Assembly (NCBI GenBank): GCA_031385445.1
Contig: JANNBM010000055.1
Coordinates: forward strand, 25,158-89,157
Reading direction: 5' to 3'
Source: CAIYZT01 sp031385445
GTDB lineage: Bacteria; Pseudomonadota; Alphaproteobacteria; Rhodobacterales; Rhodobacteraceae
DNA length: 64,000 bases
Every line of letters begins with the position of its first letter. The stretch's first letter is position 1. Under the pieces are notes generated by a model. That model was not told where the DNA came from, made no database searches, and saw nothing but the letters and a program-made list of their open reading frames with translations. A program made the translations under genes and the position numbers. This document shows positions 44,244 to 53,369 of the stretch, piece after piece.

Positions 44244-44856
44244 TATGTCGACGCTGAACAAATGGATCACGGTGCATCCGTTGCCCGGCAATGGTTTGAA
44301 ATGCAAACCATGAGAGGGGCGACACGGATGTATTATCGGCTGAGGATCGTGAACTTGCTCTTGAGAACGAACGGCTCCGGCGCGAAAACCGCTTGCGGCG
44401 CGAGGTGAGGGACATCCTTAAATAGGCCACCCAGGTCTTCGCGAGCCAAAAGCCGTGCGGTTCAGGTTCGTCGAGGAACAGCGCGGCAACTTTGCAACGG
44501 ATCGGTTGTGCCTTGTGATGAACGTCAGCCCATCTGGTTAAGGGCCTTTCGCAGCCGCCTTGCCAGCCGCAGGCAGAGCACACATATGGTCGTTCTGGCC
44601 CACATAAAAGAACAGTCGCGCCTGAGCCATGGCGTCTTTGGTAGGCCCCGGATGACGGAGGCGCTGATAGAGGTCGGGGCAGGTGTTGGTCATCGCCGGG
44701 TCGGGCGGTTGATGCGTGAGAACGGGACCGTCGTTGAAAGAACACGCAAATTCAAAGTGACCACCGACAGCAATCATATCGTCAAAATCGCACCGAAGCT
44801 GCTGGACCGCGACTTTGCGGCGGCTGGGCCGAACCAGAAATGGGCAGGCGAAGACC
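44244..44856 (+). mobile_element. Decayed IS3-family insertion sequence (orfA end and orfB start)
   Basis: OrfA pieces: STLNKWITVH at 44247, then in another frame GDTDVLSAEDRELALENERL from 44318 and RRENRLRREVRDILK, ended by TAG at 44423-44425 where related elements have ILKKAT. OrfB: RFRFVEEQRGNFATDRLCLV from 44455, broken by a one-base deletion at 44538 (TAA in frame), continuing as LRAFRSRLASRRQ, HIKEQSRLSHGVFGRPRMTE and LLDRDFAAAGPNQKWAGED. It stops before the rest of the DDE domain. At least two frameshifts, one nonsense codon and a 3' truncation make it inactive. Confidence 0.88.
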
Positions 44857-45323
44857 GCCACTTTGAGCCGATTGATCGGGCGCGAGCGGGGAGGAGTGTG
44901 GTCAACCTGGCGCAGGCCCTTCGGCAGAAACCCACCAACATTGCTGTAAAGCGGTCGAACTTGGTTCCTCCAACCGATGCCGGCGACATCGCAGAAAGTC
45001 TTCCCGAGGCGACGGCGAGGTTTCAGGGGCTTGGGCGCACTGCAAAGGGAATGCGGAGGCGGCCAGAGCGGGTTGCTATTGGATGAGGCCGAGCTGAGCA
45101 CCAAGAGCCCCATCTGGCCCGATCCTGAAGGGCTCAAAGAAAAGATCGTAACATTGCCCCCAAGTTCAATCCAACCTGCGCGAGGCGCCGGGTTTCAGTT
45201 TTGCCCAGATTGGCGGATTGTGCATCGGGCGCTGGCGCAGAGCGGGTCATGGTGAGCCGCGGCGGCCAATATTTTAAGGTGCCAAATGCAGGATCATGGA
45301 CCTTCAATGGCCACCAGACAGGC
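44857..45323. other. Degenerate region beside the IS remnant
   Basis: About 470 bases between the IS remnant and importer cassette 2. Frames are open on both strands but none is a recognisable protein; the pattern suggests scrambled mobile-element sequence. No terminator for the leftward cassette 2 operon is obvious here. Confidence 0.5.
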
Positions 45324-46259
45324 TTATCGACGCTGACCCATCGCCGATATGCCCACAGCTGCAAGGATGATCAGACCCATCGTCAGATCGCGGTAAAAGG
45401 GGTCGATGCTAAGGATGTTGAAGCCGTTGTTGACCAGCGCCAGCAGGAAAACACCGGCCAAAGATCGCCAAACCGCACCCTGGCCGCCATAAATGCTGGT
45501 TCCTCCCAGAACGACAGCAGCGATGGTCTGCAATTCCAGCCCGTCGCCAGCCGATGCCTGACCCACAGCGACGCGCGACGTCGTGATGATTGCCGCCAGC
45601 CCGGCCGAAAAGCCTGCGATGGCAAACGTGGCGACACGCACCCGGTCCGTCCGGATGCCCGACAGGATCGCCGCCTGTTCGTTGCCGCCAACAGACAGAA
45701 CCCGGCGGCCAAATGTGGTGCGGTCCAGCAGGAAAGACAGCGCGATGGCGAAAATCACCATGACCCAGATCGCATAAAAGATGCCAAGGAACTGGTCCCG
45801 TCCAAGCCAGTTGAACGCGTCGATCCGCACCGATATCAGCCGCCCGTCAGAAACCGCGACGGCAATACCCTTGAAGATGAGGGCCGTGGCAATGGTCGCA
45901 AGGAAGGAATGGACGCGCAGGGTCGTGATGACCAGGCCGTTGACGAAGCCCAGGGCCAGGCCAATGAATGGCGCCAGGGCCAGCCCAAGATAGGGGTGGA
46001 TGGTGACAGCAATCCATGCCGATGTGACCGACCCCATGGCAAAGATCGCGCCTACCGAAAGGTCGAATCCCCCGGCGATGATCACCAGCGTCATGGCCGC
46101 CGCCATGATTGCAAGGGGGGCATTCTGGTTAAGAATGTTGAGAAGATTGCGGGGGGTCAGGAAACTGTCTGACAGCAGCGAAAGAACAACCATCAGCACC
46201 ACAATGACGATGAGAACCGCATAGGTTTGCAAAAAACGAAGCGTCTGCGCGCGGGTCAT
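45324..46259 (-). CDS. ABC transporter permease (RbsC-like), cassette 2
   Basis: A 311-residue permease with about nine spans. TLVIIAGGFDLSVGAIFAMG is the conserved RbsC motif; IAAVVLGGTSIYGGQGAVWR is the second. Start overlaps the ATPase stop by four bases. It is last in a five-gene leftward operon (binding protein - hyuA - hyuB - ATPase - permease), so its substrate is likely linked to hydantoinase/oxoprolinase chemistry rather than being a plain sugar. Confidence 0.92.
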   Translation of the reverse strand: MTRAQTLRFLQTYAVLIVIVVLMVVLSLLSDSFLTPRNLLNILNQNAPLAIMAAAMTLVIIAGGFDLSVGAIFAMGSVTSAWIAVTIHPYLGLALAPFIGLALGFVNGLVITTLRVHSFLATIATALIFKGIAVAVSDGRLISVRIDAFNWLGRDQFLGIFYAIWVMVIFAIALSFLLDRTTFGRRVLSVGGNEQAAILSGIRTDRVRVATFAIAGFSAGLAAIITTSRVAVGQASAGDGLELQTIAAVVLGGTSIYGGQGAVWRSLAGVFLLALVNNGFNILSIDPFYRDLTMGLIILAAVGISAMGQRR

Positions 46260-47764
46260 TCTGTCGGCTCCTTTATACCCTGGTGCCTGAACAGGGCGGC
46301 AAGCACCTCGGCCTCGTTGGTTTTGTCAGGATCGATCTGTTGCACAAGCCGCCCCCGGTCGACCAGAAAGACGCGGGTGGCAAGGCCCAGCACCTCGTCG
46401 ATCTCGCTGGAAATCACCAGAATCGCCGCGCCTTCGCTTGCCAACAGGGCAATCTCGCGGTGGATCGTCGCGCGCGCGCCGACATCGACGCCGCGCGAAG
46501 GTTCGTCCAGAATGACAACACGCGGCTTGCCGGCCAGCCATTTGCCGATCAGCACCTTTTGCTGGTTGCCACCGGAATAGTTAGACACGTCGCCGTCGAT
46601 GATTGCGGGGCGGATATCGAATTGGCCGATCAGCCGTTGGGCAAGTGATCTTTCCCTACCAACCGCAACAACCCCCGCCTTTGAAAGGTCGCCAAGATGC
46701 GGCAACGAGATGTTCGCCCTGACAGGCAGCGTCATTACCAGTCCCTGACCGCGCCGGTCTTCTGGCACCATGACGATCCCAGCCTTGGTCGCCGCGTCAA
46801 TCGTCCGCTGGCGCAGTGGTTGACCCGCAACCTCGACCGTGCCGGTAGCATGGTCTGCACCGACGATGGCGCGGGCAATTTCGGTTCGCCCCGCACCGAC
46901 AAGGCCGACCAAGCCCACAATCTCGCCCGCACGGATTTCCAGACTTTCGACGCGCGCCCCATTGTCCGACACAAGGTTGCGGACCGACAGCATCACGTCA
47001 CCGTGGCGGCTCGACTTTGTGGGATAATGCGTTTCGGACTTGTCTCCGCCCAGCATTGCAGAAACGAGGGTCCTTTTGGTCTCGGCCGCCGTTGGCCGGG
47101 TCTTAACCAGCTCTCCATTGCGCAGAACGGTCACGCGGTCGGTGACCTTCAGCACATCGTCAAGGAAATGCGTGACATAGATCACGGTCCGACCGTCATC
47201 GCGCAGGGACCGCATGATCCGGTGCAAATGGCCTACCTCGGCCTTGGACAGTGCGGCGGTCGGCTCATCCATGATGATCACGCGCGCCTTGCGGGCCAAT
47301 GCGCGCAGAATCTCAACCTTCTGCTGTTCGGCAACAGTCATCCCCGCCGCGAGCGCATCCGGGTCAAGATGCAGGCCACTGGCCTCCATCAGCACCTTTA
47401 GCCGGTCCCGCTCGGTCCGGCGCAGGATGCCAAAGCGGTGTTCCTCAATCCCCAGATGGACGTTTTGCGCCACCGTAAGCCCCGGGACGAGCTGCATTTC
47501 CTGGTGCATTGTGGCGACACCGTTGGAAAGCGCTTTGCGGGTATCCCACCAGTCCTGATGTCTGCCATCCAGCGCGATGTCTCCCCGCGTGGCTCGGTAA
47601 TAGCCGCCCAGCACCTTGCCAAGCGAGGATTTTCCGGCGCCGTTCTCACCGATCAGACCGTGGATCTGTCCTGGCAGAATATCGAGATCTATCCCGGACA
47701 GCACGTCAACGTCGCCGAAGCGGAGGCCAACGCCGCGGACCGAAAGGATCGGCGTGGCACTCAC
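46256..47764 (-). CDS. ABC transporter ATP-binding protein (RbsA-like), cassette 2
   Basis: A 502-residue tandem ATPase. Half 1: GENGAGKSSLGKVL, AEQQKVEILRAL, VIIMDEPTAALS. Half 2: degenerate GLVGAGRTEIAR, YSGGNQQKVLIGK, VVILDEPSRGVDVG. The layout is that of RbsA/MglA. It overlaps hyuB upstream and the permease downstream by four bases each. Confidence 0.94.
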   Translation of the reverse strand: MSATPILSVRGVGLRFGDVDVLSGIDLDILPGQIHGLIGENGAGKSSLGKVLGGYYRATRGDIALDGRHQDWWDTRKALSNGVATMHQEMQLVPGLTVAQNVHLGIEEHRFGILRRTERDRLKVLMEASGLHLDPDALAAGMTVAEQQKVEILRALARKARVIIMDEPTAALSKAEVGHLHRIMRSLRDDGRTVIYVTHFLDDVLKVTDRVTVLRNGELVKTRPTAAETKRTLVSAMLGGDKSETHYPTKSSRHGDVMLSVRNLVSDNGARVESLEIRAGEIVGLVGLVGAGRTEIARAIVGADHATGTVEVAGQPLRQRTIDAATKAGIVMVPEDRRGQGLVMTLPVRANISLPHLGDLSKAGVVAVGRERSLAQRLIGQFDIRPAIIDGDVSNYSGGNQQKVLIGKWLAGKPRVVILDEPSRGVDVGARATIHREIALLASEGAAILVISSEIDEVLGLATRVFLVDRGRLVQQIDPDKTNEAEVLAALFRHQGIKEPTE

Positions 47765-49461
47765 CGGGCGACCGAGGCTGCTTTGTCAATCGAACCGTCG
47801 GCGCGCACCACGACACCATAGTCGTCCTGCGCGGCCCTTGCACTGACCAGTCCCCGCCGCACGTCCCGCGCGACGCTGTCAAAGGGCCGTGCCATGGGGT
47901 CACCGTTGCCCCCACCGCCGCCGGTTTTGGTTTCCACCACTGTCCCTGCGGGCAGCGACCTTGCGCGCATCTTGAGCGGGGTTTCGCTATGGCCGTCAGG
48001 GAAACAGAGCGTAACTTCTGGCCCTTTTCCTGGTCCGCCGCCATTCAACCCCCAGGCAGGCGTTCTGGAACGTTCAAACCAGATCGCGCCATAGCAATCT
48101 TCAAGCAGCCGGTATCGGCGGACCACACCGCAGCCGCCCCGGTTACGTCCGGGACCGGCACTGTCGGGGCGAATTGAAAATTCGTCCAGGCGGACAGGGA
48201 ACTTGGTTTCCATCACCTCGGCGGGAATATTGCGAAAGCCTCCGTTGACCAGATTGATCAGCGCGCTTTCCCCGTCGCTGTCGATGCGCCCACCCCAGCC
48301 ACCTGCGGTCGGCGCGATGGAAATCCACTGGCCGCGCTTTGGATCGACCGAAAAGAAGCCCACAACCATCGAGTCGCCGTAATGTGCAGCCGTGGACCGT
48401 TCAGGCATCGCCTCGGACAGGCACGAGATGAACAGGTCGGCCAAAAGGCCAAGCCCGGTGAAATACCATTCGCAGGCGGCAGGTTCGCTGGCGTTGAACA
48501 TGCAATCCTCGGGCAGGATCAGACGCATCGTTTCAAACGATCCGCCGGTAATGGCACGTTCGGGCGAAATCATGGTTTTGTAGGCCAGCCGCAGAAGCGA
48601 CAGGGTCTGACTTGCACCACAGTTGACCGACCCGGCGACCGGACCGGAGGTGCCAGTCAAGTCAACGATAAGCTCCTCTCCCCGCACGGTGAGGGTCAGC
48701 GCGACCTTCACTGGCTCGGTGCCAACGCCGTCATTGTCCAGATACCCCTCGCGGCTCCAGCTTCCGTCCTTGATGGCCCCAATTGCCTCGCGGTCCAGCT
48801 TGCGTGCCTGCTCGAAAATATTCTGGCAAGCCGCGCGGTAGATGGCCGGGCCGATTTTGGACAATAACTGGCCAAGACGGCGCTCACCCGTGCGGATCGC
48901 GGCAATCTGTGCGCCAAGATCGCCGATGGTGGCGCCCTTGAACCGGGTGTTCAGTTTTAGATGGTCATACCATTCGCGGATCGGCTTGCCCCGGCTCATG
49001 ATCCGGGTGGGGCCAAGGCGAAGCCCTTCTTGATAGATATCGGTCGAGGACATGGTCGATCCGGGGTCGATCGCGCCGATATCGTTCCAATGCGCGCGGG
49101 CCGCGCCAAAGCCGACCAGTTCGTCAGCATGAAAGATCGGGCCGATGGCGGTCACGTCATGCAGGTGGGTTCCCTGCAAATAGCTGTCGTTCATGATGAA
49201 GATGTCACCCTTGTGGATGTCATCGCCATAATAGTCTTTGACATGGCGCACGCAGACGTCGATGGCGCCGATGAACAGCGGCACGCCGGTGGACTGGCCA
49301 AGCATGTTGCCATGTTCGTCCATCAGGGCCACCGCGCTGTCCTTGCCTTCGTAGATGATCGCGGAATGGGCGGACCGCCACAGGGAGGCGTTCATGTCTT
49401 CGGCGCAGGAAATCACGAAATTGCGGACGACTTCGGTTGTGATCGGGTCGGCGGTTGTCAT
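47761..49461 (-). CDS. hyuB: Hydantoinase B / oxoprolinase-type subunit
   Basis: A 566-residue protein of the HyuB family. TTEVVRNFVISCAEDMNASL, GVPLFIGAIDVCVRHVKDYY, DIFIMNDSYLQGTHLHD and GRNRGGCGVVRRYRL are family hallmarks. With HyuA it forms an ATP-dependent enzyme that opens five-membered cyclic amides (hydantoins, 5-oxoproline) or carboxylates ketones in the acetone carboxylase branch. Coupled by four-base overlaps to hyuA and the ATPase, it is embedded within a transporter operon. Confidence 0.93.
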   Translation of the reverse strand: MTTADPITTEVVRNFVISCAEDMNASLWRSAHSAIIYEGKDSAVALMDEHGNMLGQSTGVPLFIGAIDVCVRHVKDYYGDDIHKGDIFIMNDSYLQGTHLHDVTAIGPIFHADELVGFGAARAHWNDIGAIDPGSTMSSTDIYQEGLRLGPTRIMSRGKPIREWYDHLKLNTRFKGATIGDLGAQIAAIRTGERRLGQLLSKIGPAIYRAACQNIFEQARKLDREAIGAIKDGSWSREGYLDNDGVGTEPVKVALTLTVRGEELIVDLTGTSGPVAGSVNCGASQTLSLLRLAYKTMISPERAITGGSFETMRLILPEDCMFNASEPAACEWYFTGLGLLADLFISCLSEAMPERSTAAHYGDSMVVGFFSVDPKRGQWISIAPTAGGWGGRIDSDGESALINLVNGGFRNIPAEVMETKFPVRLDEFSIRPDSAGPGRNRGGCGVVRRYRLLEDCYGAIWFERSRTPAWGLNGGGPGKGPEVTLCFPDGHSETPLKMRARSLPAGTVVETKTGGGGGNGDPMARPFDSVARDVRRGLVSARAAQDDYGVVVRADGSIDKAASVAR

Positions 49462-51482
49462 GCCCGGTTCTCCTTCACAAGGCTCATGTGGCCACCCGTG
49501 ATCAGCCGCGCGGTCCAGCCGGGCGGCAAAAGGGTGGTCGAGGTGGTCTCTTCAATAATGGCGGGGCCGTGGACGACCGCTCCTTCATCAATGCTGTTGC
49601 GGTCGATGATCGCAGTAGCGACCGGCTTGCCTGCAAACCAGACTTCGCGTTCGCGTGCGGCGCGGGCCGCTTTGCGTTCGGGTGGGGCATTTTCGGGCCG
49701 ATCAAGGCGACCGAGCGCTGCAAGCCGGATGTTGGCCATTTCGACCCGGTTTTCAGGGCTGTTATGGCCGTATTGCCGGGCGTAAGCCGCGTCGAAATCG
49801 CCGCGGATTTTCGCCATGTCAAGCACACCTTGGGCAATCGGAATGGTCAGCACATATTCTTGCCCGTGATAGCGGAAATCGATGGCGCGCTCGAACCCGA
49901 CCCTGTCACCCTTGATACCTTCATCGGCAAGAAACATACGGCCCCGGTCGGCCAGCCTGGCGAAGGCAGTCTCGACAGCCGCAGGTTCAATCTGATCCCA
50001 GAAGCTGTAAAGCGTTTCCTTAAAGTCGTGTCGCACGTCGGTCTGCAACATGCCCCAGGCGGAAAAGGCCCCCGGATGCACGGGAATGATGACCTCGCCA
50101 ATCTCCAGCTCCTCGGCCAGTGCCACCGCCTGCGCAGGACCAGCGCCGCCAAAGGCCACCAGCGAAAAGTCACGCGGATCGATGCCGCGCTGGATCGTTA
50201 TGGTGCGGATTGCATCGGCCATCTTGGCGTTGACGATATCAATCACACCCTGCGCCATCGCCTCGGCACCCATCCCGAAATCCGCACCAAGCCGCGTCAA
50301 TTCCTTGGCCGCTGCGGCGCGGTCCAACGTCATCGCACCATTCGAGAAATTGGCACCGTCCAACCGGCCAAGTACAAGGTTGGCGTCAGACACCACCGGT
50401 TCGGTTCCGCCAAGGCCATAGCAGACAGGCCCGGGTTTTGCGCCCGCAGACTGCGGCCCAACCCGCACCGCGCCGGCCTCTTTCCATGCAATCGATCCAC
50501 CGCCGGCGCCAATCACATGGATATCGACCACAGACATCTGGATCGGCAACCCTTCCAGCTTTGCCTCGTTCGAGGCCGACGGCAGACCGTCGATCACCAG
50601 CGAGGCATCAAACGAGGTGCCGCCCATATCGACGTAGATCAGGTTACCCCGCCCCGTGGCTGCCGACAAAGCCTTGCCGCCGATCGCGCCGCCGACCGGG
50701 CCAGACAGCAGCGTCTGAAGCGGTGTCTCGGATGCGGCGGCGGCCGTCATCACCCCGCCGTTTGATTCCATCACATGCAGCGCCCCGCCGGGCAGGCGTT
50801 TTCCCATCCCCGACTGAAGCGTCGAGATGTATTTGCGGACAACTGGGGCAAGATAGGCATCGGTCACGGTTGTCGATGTGCGCTCAAACTCGCGCCATTC
50901 GGGCGAGACCTGATGCGACATGACAATCTGGACGTTTGGCAACCGTGCGGAAAGGTAGTCACGGACCGCCAGTTCATGCGCAGGATTCTTGAAGGAGAAC
51001 AGAAGCGAAATTGCAATCGCCTCATAGCCTTCGCGCGCGCAGGCTTCGGTCAGCCGGTCAAGGTCGGATGGCCGCAACGGCGTCAGCTCCTCGCCAGTCG
51101 CGGCAATGCGGCCCGCGACAGTATAAGTGTGCTCCAGCGACGTCAGCGGCTCGGGCTTGTTCCAGCGGATCGAAAAGATCTCGCCCCGGTCGTTGCCCTG
51201 AATGGTATAGATGTCGCGGAAGTTCTCGTTCGTCACCAGCGCGACCTTTGCGCCTTTTCGTGTCAGCAGCGCATTCAGCCCCACCGTCGTACCGTGGACG
51301 AAAAAGACCATCTCCCCATCGTCACCCAAAACCTCGTCGATCCCTTTCAGGACCGAAAGCGCCGGATTTTCAGGCGTCGACAATATTTTGGTCGCACCAC
51401 ATTGCCCGGTCGCAATGTCCTGATAAACGATGTCTGTGAACGTGCCGCCGATGTCGGCAGACACACGGTATTTCTTGCCCAA
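49458..51482 (-). CDS. hyuA: Hydantoinase A / oxoprolinase-type subunit
   Basis: A 674-residue HyuA protein. VSADIGGTFTDIVYQ is the N-terminal phosphate-binding segment of this ASKHA-fold ATPase family; MVFFVHGTTVGLNALLTRKG, ISLLFSFKNP, VDMGGTSFDASLV and FGGAGPAQAVALAEEL follow in order. The apparent start is TTG (MGKKYRVS) behind AAAGGCACGG; a GTG six codons in is an alternative. It lies 63 bases after the binding-protein gene and overlaps hyuB by four bases. Confidence 0.93.
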   Translation of the reverse strand: MGKKYRVSADIGGTFTDIVYQDIATGQCGATKILSTPENPALSVLKGIDEVLGDDGEMVFFVHGTTVGLNALLTRKGAKVALVTNENFRDIYTIQGNDRGEIFSIRWNKPEPLTSLEHTYTVAGRIAATGEELTPLRPSDLDRLTEACAREGYEAIAISLLFSFKNPAHELAVRDYLSARLPNVQIVMSHQVSPEWREFERTSTTVTDAYLAPVVRKYISTLQSGMGKRLPGGALHVMESNGGVMTAAAASETPLQTLLSGPVGGAIGGKALSAATGRGNLIYVDMGGTSFDASLVIDGLPSASNEAKLEGLPIQMSVVDIHVIGAGGGSIAWKEAGAVRVGPQSAGAKPGPVCYGLGGTEPVVSDANLVLGRLDGANFSNGAMTLDRAAAAKELTRLGADFGMGAEAMAQGVIDIVNAKMADAIRTITIQRGIDPRDFSLVAFGGAGPAQAVALAEELEIGEVIIPVHPGAFSAWGMLQTDVRHDFKETLYSFWDQIEPAAVETAFARLADRGRMFLADEGIKGDRVGFERAIDFRYHGQEYVLTIPIAQGVLDMAKIRGDFDAAYARQYGHNSPENRVEMANIRLAALGRLDRPENAPPERKAARAAREREVWFAGKPVATAIIDRNSIDEGAVVHGPAIIEETTSTTLLPPGWTARLITGGHMSLVKENRA

Positions 51483-51545
51483 GGTCCGTGCCTTTCGATT
51501 GAGGTGCAGGGCGCCACGACAGCACCCCGCAAGTCCGTTTTCGGA

Positions 51546-52532
51546 TTACTGTTCCCACTCACCCACGAAGGCGGGGTTCGCTTCCAGAACTGCTGCGTCG
51601 ATCATCGCTGCGATCGGCCCGGCCTCGTCCATGTTGATGGCCTGCGTGACGGGTCTGCCTTCGATGGCATTGGCAATCTGCTCCATCGCCAACGCGCCCA
51701 TGGTCTTGGGGAAATAGGCCAACGTTGCATCCCAGCGCCCTTCGCGGATCGCTTCGATTGCGATTGCCGCAGCGCCGCCGCCTGAAAGGTAAAGATCAGC
51801 TGGATTAAGGCCCGCCGCCTCAAGCGCGATCTCCACACCGACCAGATGTTGGTCGGCATTGGACAGGACCACGTCCACTGCGGGATTTGCTTGCAGGATA
51901 TCCGTCATGGCCTTGAGGCTGGGGTCGGGCGCATAAAAGCCCTCGCCGACAGCGACAACCTGAATATTGGCATGTGTACCCAAAACGGACTGGAAGGTTT
52001 CCAGCCGAAGGTTGTCAAACGGGAAAATCTTGCCGCCGATGATGATGACCACACGGCACGGATCTTTTTCGGCGCAGTAGTCGACCACGGCCTGTGCCTG
52101 AACAGTCGCACCGGCAACCGGCGGCGAGGCTGCCGTGACGGTGATGCCTTTGACCTGCGGTTCAATCGAATTCAAGTCGGGGCCAACTGGAAACAGAACC
52201 GTTCCAATGGGAACCCCCGCCGCAACCACCTGCTCGAACGCCCCGGCGACGCCGACCGAATCGTTCGGAGCCACGATCATGCCCACGTATTTGCCCGAGG
52301 CCAGCGCATCCTCGATCTGGCTGTATTGCACGGTCGCATCAAACTGACCGTCCAGCATTTCAGCTGTAAAGCCGCGTGCAGCGGCCATCTCTTGGACGCC
52401 CTCAAACGTCGCCTGATTAAAGCCGTTCTGCGATGACGCGGCGAAATAGGCAATTGTGCCCTCCGCCGCAGCAGATGTGGCCATCGCGCACAGCCCGACG
52501 CTGGCCAGAAGTGCCGTCTTGGTGAAACTCAT
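51546..52532 (-). CDS. ABC transporter periplasmic binding protein, cassette 2
   Basis: A 328-residue family-4-type periplasmic binding protein with a signal peptide (MSFTKTALLASVGLCAMATS, cleavage near AAA-EGT). TIAYFAASSQNGFNQATFEG and VGMIVAPNDSVGVAGAFEQV are typical. Three cysteines are unusual (SVGLCA is in the signal peptide; DYCAEKDPCRVV could form a disulfide). First gene of the operon, divergent from gntR. The ligand is probably a cyclic amide or related heterocycle, by operon context. Confidence 0.9.
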   Translation of the reverse strand: MSFTKTALLASVGLCAMATSAAAEGTIAYFAASSQNGFNQATFEGVQEMAAARGFTAEMLDGQFDATVQYSQIEDALASGKYVGMIVAPNDSVGVAGAFEQVVAAGVPIGTVLFPVGPDLNSIEPQVKGITVTAASPPVAGATVQAQAVVDYCAEKDPCRVVIIIGGKIFPFDNLRLETFQSVLGTHANIQVVAVGEGFYAPDPSLKAMTDILQANPAVDVVLSNADQHLVGVEIALEAAGLNPADLYLSGGGAAAIAIEAIREGRWDATLAYFPKTMGALAMEQIANAIEGRPVTQAINMDEAGPIAAMIDAAVLEANPAFVGEWEQ

Positions 52533-52576
52533 CTCACTGTCTCCCTGAATTTCTTGTGCCCTTGATCACTTGAGAC

Positions 52577-52602
52577 TTGCACATAATGCAAACTTTATGC
52601 AA
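52577..52602. promoter_or_regulatory. Candidate GntR operator (TTGCA-CATAA-TGCAA plus half site)
   Basis: TTGCACATAATGCAA at 52577-52591 is a perfect 5-bp inverted repeat with a 5-base spacer, and a further TTTATGCAA half site follows at 52594-52602. It sits in the 81-base gap between the divergent binding-protein and gntR starts, 12 bases before the gntR ATG. This is the expected place for a regulator controlling both operons. Confidence 0.65.
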
Positions 52603-52613
52603 CAGATAATTTT

Positions 52614-53369
52614 ATGGAAAATCAAACCGAGACGACACCCGACATCAGCACCATTGACGAGCCCGCGCGGAAAAAGCGCGGTGCACTTCTTGTCCATGAA
52701 AAGCTGCGTGAAGACATTCAGTGGATGCGCATTGCGCCAGGTTCGGCGCTGGACGAAGTGGCCTTGGCGCGCCAGTTCGACGTCTCGCGCACGCCAATCC
52801 GCGAGGCGCTGCTGTTGCTTTCCAACGAGGGGTTTGTGCATTTCCTGCAGAACCGAACCACCATCGTGGCGCCGCTCTCGTTGGAAAATCAGTCGGCGTT
52901 TCTGGACACTTTCATTCTTTTATCGCGTGCTTTGGTCCGGGCAGCGGCATCCAACCACCGAGCCGACAAGTCGCATCTGGTTGATTTTGTGACCGACTTT
53001 GCGCACCATCTTGACGCAGGCAACACCGAAACCGCTTTTCGGGCACTTTTGGGCCTGTTTCGTCAATGCGCCGATCTGGCGATGAATTTTTTCCTCGCGA
53101 AGTATTTCATCGAGGCGCAGGACGCCTCGGTGCGGATGCGGCTGCTCTATTATTTCCCGCACATGACCGATCAGGACAAGACCGAGGCCATCGCCCGGAT
53201 GCAGCAGATTGTCAGTGCTTTGCTGTCCGCTGACCCGGATGCCTGCGACAGGGCGGTGCAGGCGGCTTTCCGGTCAGAAACGGGCGTCATCCAGCGGGGC
53301 CTTGGCCCTCGGTTCGGGCATGACATGGTTATCAGCCCGGCCACCGACATGACTCAGGTGCCAAAGTGA
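52614..53369 (+). CDS. GntR-family regulator (FCD/FadR type)
   Basis: A 251-residue regulator. The winged helix contains LREDIQWMRIAPGSALDEVA and RQFDVSRTPIREALLLLSNE, the GntR signature. The helical C-terminal part is FCD-like but loosely conserved. It overlaps the M24 gene by four bases (GTGA) and is divergent from the hydantoinase-importer operon, so it most likely regulates both. Confidence 0.9.
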   Translation: MENQTETTPDISTIDEPARKKRGALLVHEKLREDIQWMRIAPGSALDEVALARQFDVSRTPIREALLLLSNEGFVHFLQNRTTIVAPLSLENQSAFLDTFILLSRALVRAAASNHRADKSHLVDFVTDFAHHLDAGNTETAFRALLGLFRQCADLAMNFFLAKYFIEAQDASVRMRLLYYFPHMTDQDKTEAIARMQQIVSALLSADPDACDRAVQAAFRSETGVIQRGLGPRFGHDMVISPATDMTQVPK

